Positions 37,674-47,259 of a stretch of DNA of 64,000 bases are shown piece by piece. The position numbers and the translations under genes are program-made. Position 1 is the stretch's first letter. Every line of letters begins with the position of its first letter. Source of the stretch: Flavobacterium luteum (GTDB lineage: Bacteria > Bacteroidota > Bacteroidia > Flavobacteriales > Flavobacteriaceae); NCBI RefSeq assembly GCF_008806775.1, contig NZ_WAEM01000005.1:62001-126000 (forward strand). Direction: 5' to 3'. The notes beneath the pieces are model-generated. The model saw only the letters and a list, made by a program, of their open reading frames with translations. It searched no databases and had not been told where the DNA came from.

Positions 37674-38134
37674 TTTTAATTGTTTTTTTTAATCTATTTT
37701 TCTTGGATAATCTTCATCTTTTTTTAAATCAAAAGTATTAGAATTTAAATTCAACTTTTTTGTTTTAATTCTAACATAATTTTAATTTAATAAATCAAAT
37801 AAAAAGATATTTTTTATAGGTTTTTTTTAGATTTCTTTTTTGAATTTATTCACTAAGTTTTGTTTCATATCATTGATTTTTAATTTTTTAAATTGCTTTT
37901 ACAATCAATCAGCCATCAATATTAAATTGTTAATCAATTTGTTCATAATATTAAAGTAATTAGAAAATTTACTCTTGTTATTTAATTAATATCGTAAGGA
38001 AATATAGTCCTTTTTTTTTAGTTAATTTTTTTTATAAATTAATCTTAGATGCTAAACAAAGACAATAGATTTTATTGTAAAATGCATTTAATTTATTATT
38101 CTATATTTCTTTAATGTGTCAATTATATTTGCTT
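37674..38134. other. AT-rich leader region before the giant adhesin
   Basis: About 460 very AT-rich bases without a gene. A short inverted repeat TTAGAATT/AATTCTAA lies near 37740-37785. A TATATTTG box (38124-38131) ends 3 bases before the preferred adhesin ATG. Confidence 0.45.
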
Positions 38135-41100
38135 ATGAGAATTATTACTCTTAGTACAAAAAAAACCTTATTTTTCTTAACTTTTTTAGCTTTTTTTATA
38201 AGCTTAAATAATTCCTTGGCTCAACAATGTCCTATAATTGTTAATTCTAGTCAATCTTTTTGCGACTCTCGTCCTTCCCCTGCTAAAGTTAGTGATCTTG
38301 TTGCAATAGATAATGGAGGAGGTATTAAATGGTATACAGTGCCTACTAGCGGTACCGCTTTAAATCCTTCAACAATTTTAAATTCAGGGTCTTATTATGC
38401 TGATAATAATACTGGTACTTGTGCTACTCGCCCTAGAGTGGATGTGGTTTTTTATATAAAACCATCACCAGTAGATTTGCCTTCTCCAACTTTTTGCGTT
38501 GCGTCCACTGTGGCAAACCTGCAGCAAAAAATTGCTGGAAATGATTTAAGATGGTATCTTAGTCCAACTGGTGGTTCTCAATTAGCTAGTTCATTGCCTT
38601 TGATTAATAATACAGATTATTATGCGAGTCAATTTATTTCAAGTTCTGGCTGTGAAACTTTAAGAAGCAGAATTAGGGTTAAGATAGTAATTCTAGATCC
38701 GCCAACTGGTAATCCTCTTCAAAGTATTTGTTCAAATCCATCTCCAAAAATTTCAGACTTTATTGTAAATATTGATTCTAATAATAGTATCTCTTGGTAT
38801 TATCCTTCTGGTGTTGAAATTTTAGATCCATCAAACACATTAATACAAGAAGGAGATGTCTATAAAGTAACCCAATCAGATAGCAATTGTGAAAGTCTTG
38901 GTTTGTCTGTTTCATCAATTTTTGAAGACCCAAATAATGCAGGTACTAATGGTGCAAAAAGTTATTGTGTTTCTGATTTGCCAACAACTCTTCCTTTTAA
39001 TTTATATGATTTACTTGGAGGAAATCCAGATAAAACTGGCGTTTGGACTGGTGATTTACCCACAATTGACGGATATTTAGGGAAAGTTGATATTTCTTCA
39101 TTATCGCCAGGTGATTATTATTTTAATTATGAGGTTTCTACTTCTACAAAATGTGCGAATTCCTCTTCAAAAGTGACTATTACTGTTTTACCATTACCAA
39201 CAGTTTCTATTTCAACTAAAAGGCCAACTGTTTGTTCAGGAACGCCATCTAGAATAGATTTTGAAGGAACTCCTTTAGCAACAGTAATATACAAGGTAAA
39301 TGGAGTGATTAACACTATTGTTCTAGACTCATTCGGTGAGGCATCTATAAATACTTCTCAAAATCATACCTATGAATTAGTTAGTGTAGCTTATAGTGGA
39401 ACACCAAGTTGTAGTCAAAATATAACGGGTATTGTTACAATAACAGTTTTACCCTTACCAACAGTATCTATTTCTACTAATACGCCAAATGTTTGTTCGG
39501 GAACGGTATCTAAAGTTGAATTTAAAGGAACCCCATTAGCAACAGTAACCTACACGGAGAATGGAGTAATTAAAACGATTTCATTGAATGCAGCAGGTGA
39601 AGCTTCATTAGATGCTACTCAAAGTGGCACTTATGCTTTAGTAAGTGTAGCTTCAAATGGCACACCAAGTTGTAGTCAAAACCAGACTGGAAGTGTAACC
39701 GTAACAGTTTTACCTTTACCAACAGTATCTATTTCTACTAATACTCCAAATATTTGTTCGGGAACGGCATCTAAAGTTGAATTTAAAGGAACCCCATTAG
39801 CAACAGTAACCTACACGGAGAATGGAGTAATTAAAACGATTTCATTGAATGCAGCAGGTGAAGCTTCATTAGATGCTACTCAAAGTGGCACTTATACTTT
39901 AGTAAGTGTAGCTTCTAATGGCACACTAAGTTGTAGTCAAAATCAGACTGGAAGTGTAACCGTAACAGTTTTACCTTTACCAACAGTATCTATTTCTACT
40001 AATACTCCAAATATTTGTTCGGGAACGGCATCTAAAGTTGAATTTAAAGGAACCCCATTAGCAACAGTAACCTACACGGAGAATGGAGTAATTAAAACGA
40101 TTTCATTGAATGCAGCAGGTGAAGCTTCATTAGATGCTACTCAAAATGGCACTTATACTTTAGTAAGTGTAGCTTCAAATGGAACACCAAGTTGCAGTCA
40201 AAATCTAACAGGTAGCGTTACAATAAAGGTTTTACCAATACCAACAGCATCATTTTCTACAAAGTCTCCTATAGTTTGTTCAGGAAACCTAGCTAGATTA
40301 GATTTTGAAGGAACGCCATTAGCAACAGTAACCTATACGGAAAATGGAGTTGTTAAAACAATTCAATTAAATATAGATGGAGAAGCTGAAGTTCCTGTAA
40401 ATCAAAATTCTGTTTATAATTTGATTAGTGTGTCTTATGATGATATACCAAGTTGCAGCCAAAATCTAACGGGTAGCTTAACTATAACAGTTTTACCATT
40501 ACCTACTGCAATAATCTCTACAAAAACACCAACCATTTGTTCTGGTGACTCCGCTCGTATTGATTTTGAAGGAACCCCATTAGCATTAGTAACCTATACT
40601 CTTGATGGTGTAACGAATACGATTCTATTAGACTCTGATGGAGAAGCTTCATTAATAGCTACTCAAAATAGTATATATACTCTAGTAAGTGTGGCTTACA
40701 GCACTACTCCAAGTTGTATTCAAAATCTAACAGGAAGTGTTACAGTAACAGTTTTACCCATACCTACAGCATCATTTTCTACAAAGTCTCCTATAGTTTG
40801 TTCAGGAAACCCAGCTAGATTAGATTTTGAAGGAACGCCATTAGCAACAGTAACCTATACGGAAAATGGAGTTGTTAAAACAATTCAATTAAATACAGAT
40901 GGAGAAGCTGAAGTTCCTGTAAATCAAAATTCTGTTTATAATTTGATTAGTGTGTCTTATGAAGATTTGCCAAGTTGCAGTCAAAATCTAACGGGTAGCG
41001 TTACTATAACAGTTTTGCCGTTGCCTACAGTGATAATCTCAACCAAAACACCAACCATTTGTTCTGAATCTTCTGCTCGGATAGATTTCGAAGGAACTCC

Positions 41101-44100
41101 ATTAGCATCAGTAATCTATACTGTTGATGGAGTAAGCAATACGATTCTATTAGATTCAGATGGTGAAGCCTCATTTGATGCTACTCAAAACAGTACCTAT
41201 ACTTTAGTAAGTGTAGCTTCAAGTGGCACACCAAGTTGCAATCAAAATCAGGCGGGTAGTGTTACAATAACTGTTTTACCCTTGCCAACAGTTTCTATCT
41301 CTACCAAAACACCAACCATTTGTTCTCAATCTTCCGCTCGGATAGATTTCGAAGGAACTCCATTAGCATCAGTAAACTATACTGTTGATGGAGTTAGTAA
41401 TATGATTTTATTAGATTCAGATGGTGAATCTTCATTAAATACAAATCAAAATTCTGTTTATGAGTTGGTTAGTGTATCTTATGTTGCTTTGCCAAGTTGC
41501 AGTCAAAATCAGACGGGTAGTGTTACAATAACTGTTTTGCCATTGCCTACAGTGACAATCTCAACCAAAACACCAACCATTTGTTCTGAATCTTCTGCTC
41601 GGATAGATTTCGAAGGAACTCCATTAGCATCAGTAATCTATACTGTTGATGGAGTAAGCAATACGATTCTATTAGATTCAGATGGTGAAGCCTCATTTGA
41701 TGCTACTCAAAACAGTACCTATACTTTAGTAAGTATAGCTTCAAGTGGCACACCAAGTTGCAATCAAAATCAGGCGGGTAGTGTTACAATAACTGTTTTA
41801 CCCTTGCCAACAGTTTCTATCTCTACCAAAACACCAATCATTTGTTCTCAATCTTCTGCTCGGATAGATTTCGAAGGAACTCCATTAGCATCAGTAATCT
41901 ATACTGTTGATGGAGTAAGTAATACGATTCTATTAGATTCAGATGGTGAAGCCTCATTAGATGCCACTCAAAACAGTACCTATACTTTAGTAAGTGTAGC
42001 TTCTAGTGGCACACCAAGTTGCAGACAAAATCAGACTGGTAGTGTTACAATAACAGTTTTACCCTTACCGACAGCATCAATTTCTACAAAATCTCCAATT
42101 GTTTGTTCTGGACTCACAGCTCGGCTAGATTTTGAGGGAACCCCATTGACGATTGTAAGCTTTACAGTTAATGGTATACCTGATACTATTCAATTAGATT
42201 CTGATGGAGAAGCTTCATTAAATGCAAATCAAAATTCTGTTTATGAGTTGGTTAGCGTATCTTATGTTGATTTGCTAAGTTGCAGTCAAAATCTAACAGG
42301 TAACATTACAATAACTGTTTTACCCTTGCCAACAGTTTCTATCTCTACCAAAACACCAACCATTTGTTCTCAATCTTCCGCTCGGATAGATTTCGAAGGA
42401 ACTCCATTAGCATCAGTAATCTATACTGTTGATGGTGTAAGTAATACGATTCAATTAGATTCTGATGGAGAAGCCTCATTAGATGCTTCTCAAAACAGTA
42501 CCTATACATTAGTAAGTGTAGCTTCTATTGGCACACCAAGTTGCAGTCAAAATCAGACTGGTAGTGTTACAATAAAAGTTTTACCTTTACCTACAGCATC
42601 AATTTCTACAAAATCTCCAATTGTTTGTTCTGGACTCCCAGCTCGAGTAGATTTTGAGGGAACTCCATTGACAATTGTAAGCTTTACGGTTAATGGTATA
42701 CCTGATACTATTCAATTAGATTCTGATGGCGAAGCTTCATTAAATGCAAATCAAAATTCTGTTTATGAGTTGGTTAGTGTATCTTATATTGATTTGCTAA
42801 GTTGCAGTCAAAATCTAACTGGTAACATTACAATAACTGTTTTGCCATTGCCTACAGTTTCTATCTCTACCAAAACACCAACCATTTGTTCTGAATCTTC
42901 CGCTCGTATAGATTTCGAAGGAACTCCATTAGCATCAGTAATCTATACTGTTGATGGAGTAAGCAATACGATTCAATTAGATTCTGATGGAGAAGCCTCA
43001 TTAGATTCCACACAAAACAGTATCTATACTTTAGTAAGTGTTTCTTCAAGTGGTTCGCCTAGCTGTACAAAATTATTAACAGATTCAGTTACGATATCCA
43101 TTAATCCTAAACCAACAGTAAGTATATCATCTAGCGGAACTTCTTGTTCCGGTAATGCTATAGATGTAACATTTACTGGAACTCCTAATGCAAATGTGAC
43201 CTATAGAATAAATGGAGGTGTTGTACAGAACATAAATATTGGGTCGTCTGGAGTAGCAGTATTAAATATTATTTTATCAGCTACTTCTACATTTAAATTA
43301 GAAAGTATTACTTTAATAAATCCTCCAAATTGTTCCCAATTATTATCAGAGGAAACTATCATAAATGTGACACAACCTCCTGTAGCGGGTAGTAATGCAA
43401 ATTTATCTATATGTAGTGATGCAATTCCTCAAGATTTATATTTATTATTGGGTTCAAGTGCGCAATCCGGTGGTACTTGGTTCCCAACTCTCATTAGCGG
43501 AACTGGTTTTTTTGATCCAAAAGTTGATTTAGAGGGATCTTATATTTATACTGTTGCAGGAACACCTCCATGTGTGAATGATACTGCTCTAGTAACCGTT
43601 ACGATTGTTCCTGCTGCAAATTCAGGAAGTGATGGAGTTGCTAATTTATGTTCAAATTCTGATACGGTAGATTTAAAAACTTTCCTTGTTGGTTCGCCAC
43701 AAACAGGTGGGACTTGGTCGCCTACGTTAACGAGTGGTACAGGAATTTTTGATCCATCTGTTGATTTAGCAGAAAAATACACCTACACAGTTAAAGGTGT
43801 TGGGTCATGTACTGATGCTAAAGCTTCTGTAGTTGTATCAATAGTACAAGGTCCAAATGCAGGAATTTCTGGCAGCACAACATTTTGCGAAGGGAGTTCG
43901 GCGAAAGATTTGTTTTTAAGTTTAGGAGGCAAACCTCAAACAGGTGGAACTTGGTTTCCTACCCTGACAAGTGGTTCAGGAATTTTCGATCCTACTCTAG
44001 ATAAAGCAGGAGATTATTCCTATTCATTTTCTGGAAGTCAACCTTGTGATAACGATACGGCAACCGTTACAGTAATTCTAAACCCTTCGCCAAATGCAGG

Positions 44101-46288
44101 AGAAGACAATACAGCATCAATTTGTTCAAATGTAAATGGAAGTGATCTTTTTACTTTCCTTAGAGGAAATCCACAGTTAGGAGGAACTTGGACGCCTCCT
44201 TTAGTAAGCGGTACAGGTTTCTTTGATCCAAAAAAAGATGCGGCTGGAGAGTATACCTACACAGTTGGAAATCCTTTTTGTACTCCAGATGAAGCGAAAA
44301 TTTCAGTTACAATTATTCCTGGTCCTGATGCAGGATTGCCAGGAGATATAACTTTTTGTGCTACTAGTTTACCTCAAAGTTTATTTTCAAGTTTAAAAGG
44401 AACTCCACAAGTAGGCGGAACATGGACTTCTCCAAATGGAGCTATTAGTACAGGGGTTTTTGATCCTAAAGTAGATTTGCCTGGAGTTTATACCTATACA
44501 TTTGAAGGGAGTCAGCCTTGTGATGATGATACGGCTACAGTAACTGTAACAGTTGATCCAATTGTAAATGCAGGAACTTTTGTTGGTATACAAAATGTTT
44601 GTACATCAATTGGTTCATTTGATTTATATTCACTGTTAAAAGATAGCATAGCAGGTGGAACTTGGACTGATAGTAACAATCAAACTGTTACAAGTCCTGT
44701 TGAAGTTTCAAAACTTACTCCTAATACCTATAGTTATACTTACACAGTAACCAATGCTTGTGGAACAGACAATGAAGTGGTTCAATTTGTTATATTACTT
44801 AATCCAGTTTTGGCATCTAAAAACATAGCAATTTCTTCCCCTAATTGTAAAGGGAATAATGTAACAGTTACATTATCAAATATGGAAAATGGTGTTTATA
44901 CTATTAATTACAATTTATCTATAAGTAATGTTTTAACAAATCAAAATGCAAATGTAACTATCGTTAATGGTAAAGGGACTTTTGACATCAGTGCTGCTGA
45001 CATACCAAATTTAGGAACGACAAGAGTTACATTTTTAACCATTACAAATGCTTTAACGAATTGTGTTACGGCTATTAATCCAAATGTAAGTGCCGATTTT
45101 ATTTTGCGACAAAGTTCAAATTTAGAGAATAAAAATATAGTAATTGCTGATGTATGTGAAGGAAGTGATGTTACCGTTACTATTTCTGGAGCTTCTAACG
45201 GATTAGCGGATGGAAATTATCAATTTATTTATACTATTCCTGATGCTGTACCAAGTTCGGGAACAACTGGAACTATAGCCATAGCAAATGGAACAGGTCA
45301 ATTCATAATACCAGCTTCTAATTTTGTAAATGCGGCAAGTTATACTCTAACAATTTCATCAATTACAAATCTATCCTCCGGATGTAATAATTTAACTGAA
45401 GATGCTAATACTTCTTTTCAAGTATTTCCATTGCCAAATGCTACTGGTGCAATACTCAGTTCGGCTTCAGCTTGCTTAAATTTCTCTAATGAAGTTTCTC
45501 TATCAAGAGCCAATGCTATAAGTGACGGATTTTACGATATCACTTATGAATTATCTGGAGTTAGTTCGTCTTCTATAACAGTAAATGTAGAGTTTGTAGG
45601 AGGTGAAACTAAATTTGTTATACCTGCTTCAGTATTAAATACTGCAGGGAATGTTACTGTTACAATAGATAAAATTATTTCAAGTGTAAGTCAATGTGAT
45701 ACTTCTGGAAGTGCAGTTTTACCAATATCTTTTGAAGTTTTTCAGTTAGATACTCCAATAATTAAAGATAAAGGAAACGAATTTTGTAAAAATGACAATC
45801 CAACTATTGCCAATTTATCTGATAACGTTTCTGGATCAGAACCTTTAGTTTGGTATGATGATGCAACTGGTACCAATGTTTTAAATAGCACAGATTTATT
45901 AGAAGATGGTAATTCCTATTTTGCTACATTAAAATCTGCATCAGGTTGCGAAAGTGTTGTACGATTAGAAGTAGTTGTAGATTTAACAAAATGCAAAGAC
46001 ATCTTAATTCCTGACGGATTTTCTCCAAATGGAGATACAGTAAATGATGAATTTGTGATTAAAAATATAGAAAGTGCTTTTCCAAATTTTACATTAGAGA
46101 TTTATAATAGATACGGAAACATTCTTTATAAAGGAAATAAAAATACACCAAATTGGGATGGAACAACTACTCAAGGTGGAATAAAAATAGGAGATGCAAT
46201 ACTTCCTGTTGGGGTCTATTTTTATATACTAGAATACAATGACGGAAAGACTTCACCAAAACAAGGCAGACTCTATTTAAGTAGATAA
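38135..46288 (+). CDS. Giant repeat adhesin with gliding-type (T9SS type B) C-terminal domain
   Basis: 2717 residues from the ATG at 38135 (an in-frame ATG at 38114 adds seven residues before the signal peptide). After the signal peptide comes an Ig-like/Cys-containing region (to about 350). Next are 15 tandem 87-residue modules plus one degenerate copy (39188-43370), five GGTW...GxFDP...YTYT modules (about 43384-44563), and several beta-sandwich-like segments. The C-terminal domain of about 90 residues (IPDGFSPNGDTVNDEF ... LEIYNRYGN ... PVGVYFYILEYNDG) is the gliding-motility-associated type B sorting domain. Such proteins are exported by the type IX system as surface adhesins like SprB. 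It is first in an operon with a PorP/SprF protein and an OmpA/PD40 protein. Confidence 0.93.
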   Translation: MRIITLSTKKTLFFLTFLAFFISLNNSLAQQCPIIVNSSQSFCDSRPSPAKVSDLVAIDNGGGIKWYTVPTSGTALNPSTILNSGSYYADNNTGTCATRPRVDVVFYIKPSPVDLPSPTFCVASTVANLQQKIAGNDLRWYLSPTGGSQLASSLPLINNTDYYASQFISSSGCETLRSRIRVKIVILDPPTGNPLQSICSNPSPKISDFIVNIDSNNSISWYYPSGVEILDPSNTLIQEGDVYKVTQSDSNCESLGLSVSSIFEDPNNAGTNGAKSYCVSDLPTTLPFNLYDLLGGNPDKTGVWTGDLPTIDGYLGKVDISSLSPGDYYFNYEVSTSTKCANSSSKVTITVLPLPTVSISTKRPTVCSGTPSRIDFEGTPLATVIYKVNGVINTIVLDSFGEASINTSQNHTYELVSVAYSGTPSCSQNITGIVTITVLPLPTVSISTNTPNVCSGTVSKVEFKGTPLATVTYTENGVIKTISLNAAGEASLDATQSGTYALVSVASNGTPSCSQNQTGSVTVTVLPLPTVSISTNTPNICSGTASKVEFKGTPLATVTYTENGVIKTISLNAAGEASLDATQSGTYTLVSVASNGTLSCSQNQTGSVTVTVLPLPTVSISTNTPNICSGTASKVEFKGTPLATVTYTENGVIKTISLNAAGEASLDATQNGTYTLVSVASNGTPSCSQNLTGSVTIKVLPIPTASFSTKSPIVCSGNLARLDFEGTPLATVTYTENGVVKTIQLNIDGEAEVPVNQNSVYNLISVSYDDIPSCSQNLTGSLTITVLPLPTAIISTKTPTICSGDSARIDFEGTPLALVTYTLDGVTNTILLDSDGEASLIATQNSIYTLVSVAYSTTPSCIQNLTGSVTVTVLPIPTASFSTKSPIVCSGNPARLDFEGTPLATVTYTENGVVKTIQLNTDGEAEVPVNQNSVYNLISVSYEDLPSCSQNLTGSVTITVLPLPTVIISTKTPTICSESSARIDFEGTPLASVIYTVDGVSNTILLDSDGEASFDATQNSTYTLVSVASSGTPSCNQNQAGSVTITVLPLPTVSISTKTPTICSQSSARIDFEGTPLASVNYTVDGVSNMILLDSDGESSLNTNQNSVYELVSVSYVALPSCSQNQTGSVTITVLPLPTVTISTKTPTICSESSARIDFEGTPLASVIYTVDGVSNTILLDSDGEASFDATQNSTYTLVSIASSGTPSCNQNQAGSVTITVLPLPTVSISTKTPIICSQSSARIDFEGTPLASVIYTVDGVSNTILLDSDGEASLDATQNSTYTLVSVASSGTPSCRQNQTGSVTITVLPLPTASISTKSPIVCSGLTARLDFEGTPLTIVSFTVNGIPDTIQLDSDGEASLNANQNSVYELVSVSYVDLLSCSQNLTGNITITVLPLPTVSISTKTPTICSQSSARIDFEGTPLASVIYTVDGVSNTIQLDSDGEASLDASQNSTYTLVSVASIGTPSCSQNQTGSVTIKVLPLPTASISTKSPIVCSGLPARVDFEGTPLTIVSFTVNGIPDTIQLDSDGEASLNANQNSVYELVSVSYIDLLSCSQNLTGNITITVLPLPTVSISTKTPTICSESSARIDFEGTPLASVIYTVDGVSNTIQLDSDGEASLDSTQNSIYTLVSVSSSGSPSCTKLLTDSVTISINPKPTVSISSSGTSCSGNAIDVTFTGTPNANVTYRINGGVVQNINIGSSGVAVLNIILSATSTFKLESITLINPPNCSQLLSEETIINVTQPPVAGSNANLSICSDAIPQDLYLLLGSSAQSGGTWFPTLISGTGFFDPKVDLEGSYIYTVAGTPPCVNDTALVTVTIVPAANSGSDGVANLCSNSDTVDLKTFLVGSPQTGGTWSPTLTSGTGIFDPSVDLAEKYTYTVKGVGSCTDAKASVVVSIVQGPNAGISGSTTFCEGSSAKDLFLSLGGKPQTGGTWFPTLTSGSGIFDPTLDKAGDYSYSFSGSQPCDNDTATVTVILNPSPNAGEDNTASICSNVNGSDLFTFLRGNPQLGGTWTPPLVSGTGFFDPKKDAAGEYTYTVGNPFCTPDEAKISVTIIPGPDAGLPGDITFCATSLPQSLFSSLKGTPQVGGTWTSPNGAISTGVFDPKVDLPGVYTYTFEGSQPCDDDTATVTVTVDPIVNAGTFVGIQNVCTSIGSFDLYSLLKDSIAGGTWTDSNNQTVTSPVEVSKLTPNTYSYTYTVTNACGTDNEVVQFVILLNPVLASKNIAISSPNCKGNNVTVTLSNMENGVYTINYNLSISNVLTNQNANVTIVNGKGTFDISAADIPNLGTTRVTFLTITNALTNCVTAINPNVSADFILRQSSNLENKNIVIADVCEGSDVTVTISGASNGLADGNYQFIYTIPDAVPSSGTTGTIAIANGTGQFIIPASNFVNAASYTLTISSITNLSSGCNNLTEDANTSFQVFPLPNATGAILSSASACLNFSNEVSLSRANAISDGFYDITYELSGVSSSSITVNVEFVGGETKFVIPASVLNTAGNVTVTIDKIISSVSQCDTSGSAVLPISFEVFQLDTPIIKDKGNEFCKNDNPTIANLSDNVSGSEPLVWYDDATGTNVLNSTDLLEDGNSYFATLKSASGCESVVRLEVVVDLTKCKDILIPDGFSPNGDTVNDEFVIKNIESAFPNFTLEIYNRYGNILYKGNKNTPNWDGTTTQGGIKIGDAILPVGVYFYILEYNDGKTSPKQGRLYLSR
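39188..43102 (+). repeat. Fifteen tandem 261-bp repeats within the adhesin
   Basis: Each unit starts with the codons for LPLPT or LPIPT and is exactly 261 bp (87 residues) where I checked: 39188 to 39449 is 261, and 15 x 261 ends exactly at the degenerate unit at 43103. Units share STKTPTICS, DFEGTPLA, a VDGV segment, LDSDGEAS and PSCSQN. Each has two Cys, one early and one late. Units 2, 3 and 4 are nearly identical; so are 5 and 7, 8 and 10, and 12 and 14. Confidence 0.95.
43384..44563 (+). repeat. Five GGTW-type repeats within the adhesin
   Basis: Five modules of about 78-80 residues have the pattern NAG... C ... DL...L.G.PQ.GGTW.P...SG.G.FDP..D..G.Y.YT....C..D.A.V.V. They are more diverged than the 261-bp units and their lengths vary slightly. 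A sixth partial module follows. Boundaries are approximate. Confidence 0.8.
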
Positions 46289-46300
46289 AAGAAATACAAG

Positions 46301-47248
46301 ATGAAAAAAAGAAGTTTTACATTTTTAGTTCTTATAAGCGTTTTTCTAGTTTCTACTCTAGCAAATGCGCAGCAAGACCCTCAGTTTACCCATTATATGT
46401 ATAATATGAATGTGATAAATCCTGCTTATGCTACCGCTAATGAAGGAGTAATAAATTTAGGAGGATTGTATAGAACTCAATGGGTAGGTGCTGTTGGAGC
46501 TCCCAAAACAGCTACTTTGTTTGCACATTCACCAATAGCAAAAAAAGTTGAGATGGGAATATCATTTGTTAACGATGCCATAGGAGATGTGGTTAATGAA
46601 AATAATATATTTGTTGATTTTGCTTATGTATTGCCCGTTTCTGATAAAAGCAAATTATCATTTGGTTTAAAGGGAGGAATGACACTTTTTGATACTAATT
46701 TTAATGGATTTAAATTTACAGATGTAAATCCAGACAAGGCCTTTCAGGACAATATCAGTAGGGTTTTTCCAAATGTTGGTTTAGGTACTTTCTATTTTAC
46801 GGATAAGTACTATTTAGGATTTTCAGTTCCTAATTTGTTGACAACAAAACACATAGAAAGCAAAGATGGAATTAGGTATTCTGGAGTAGAAGACATTCAT
46901 TATTTTCTTACTGGTGGTTATGTGTTTAATTTGAATCCCAATTTAAAATTCAAACCAGCCTTTATGGCTAAAGGAGTTTCAGGAGCACCATTATCTTTAG
47001 ATATGACAGCTAATTTTTTAATGAATAATAAAATTGAATTAGGTGCAGGATATCGTTTTGATGATTCAGTTAGTGGATTAGTGAATTTTTATATTACACC
47101 ACAATTGAGAATTGGATATTCGTATGATTATACATTGTCTAATCTTGGTCAATTTAATTCAGGAAGTCACGAAATATTTTTATTATTTGATTTAGATACA
47201 TCAAGTTTAGCTTCAAAAGGATATGAAAAATCACCACGATTCTTCTAA
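46301..47248 (+). CDS. PorP/SprF-family outer-membrane protein
   Basis: 315 residues. A signal peptide (1-24, ending ANAQQ) is followed by the PorP/SprF start DPQFTHYMYNMNVINPAYA and YRTQWVGAVGAPKT, then a beta-barrel-like series ending near RIGYSYDYTLSNLGQFNSGSHE. SprF-type proteins support secretion or attachment of the type B adhesin encoded just upstream; one such gene usually accompanies each adhesin. The gap to the adhesin is 12 bases and to the next gene 11. Confidence 0.93.
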   Translation: MKKRSFTFLVLISVFLVSTLANAQQDPQFTHYMYNMNVINPAYATANEGVINLGGLYRTQWVGAVGAPKTATLFAHSPIAKKVEMGISFVNDAIGDVVNENNIFVDFAYVLPVSDKSKLSFGLKGGMTLFDTNFNGFKFTDVNPDKAFQDNISRVFPNVGLGTFYFTDKYYLGFSVPNLLTTKHIESKDGIRYSGVEDIHYFLTGGYVFNLNPNLKFKPAFMAKGVSGAPLSLDMTANFLMNNKIELGAGYRFDDSVSGLVNFYITPQLRIGYSYDYTLSNLGQFNSGSHEIFLLFDLDTSSLASKGYEKSPRFF

Positions 47249-47259
47249 TAACGAAAAAA

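Noticed and set aside
39188..43102. CRISPR-like regular repeats
   Set aside because: The period is 261 bp, the repeats are contiguous without unique spacers, and they are in frame within one coding sequence.
43546..43782. 78-codon minus-strand frame in the adhesin
   Set aside because: Antisense shadow inside a long clear coding region with no independent signals.
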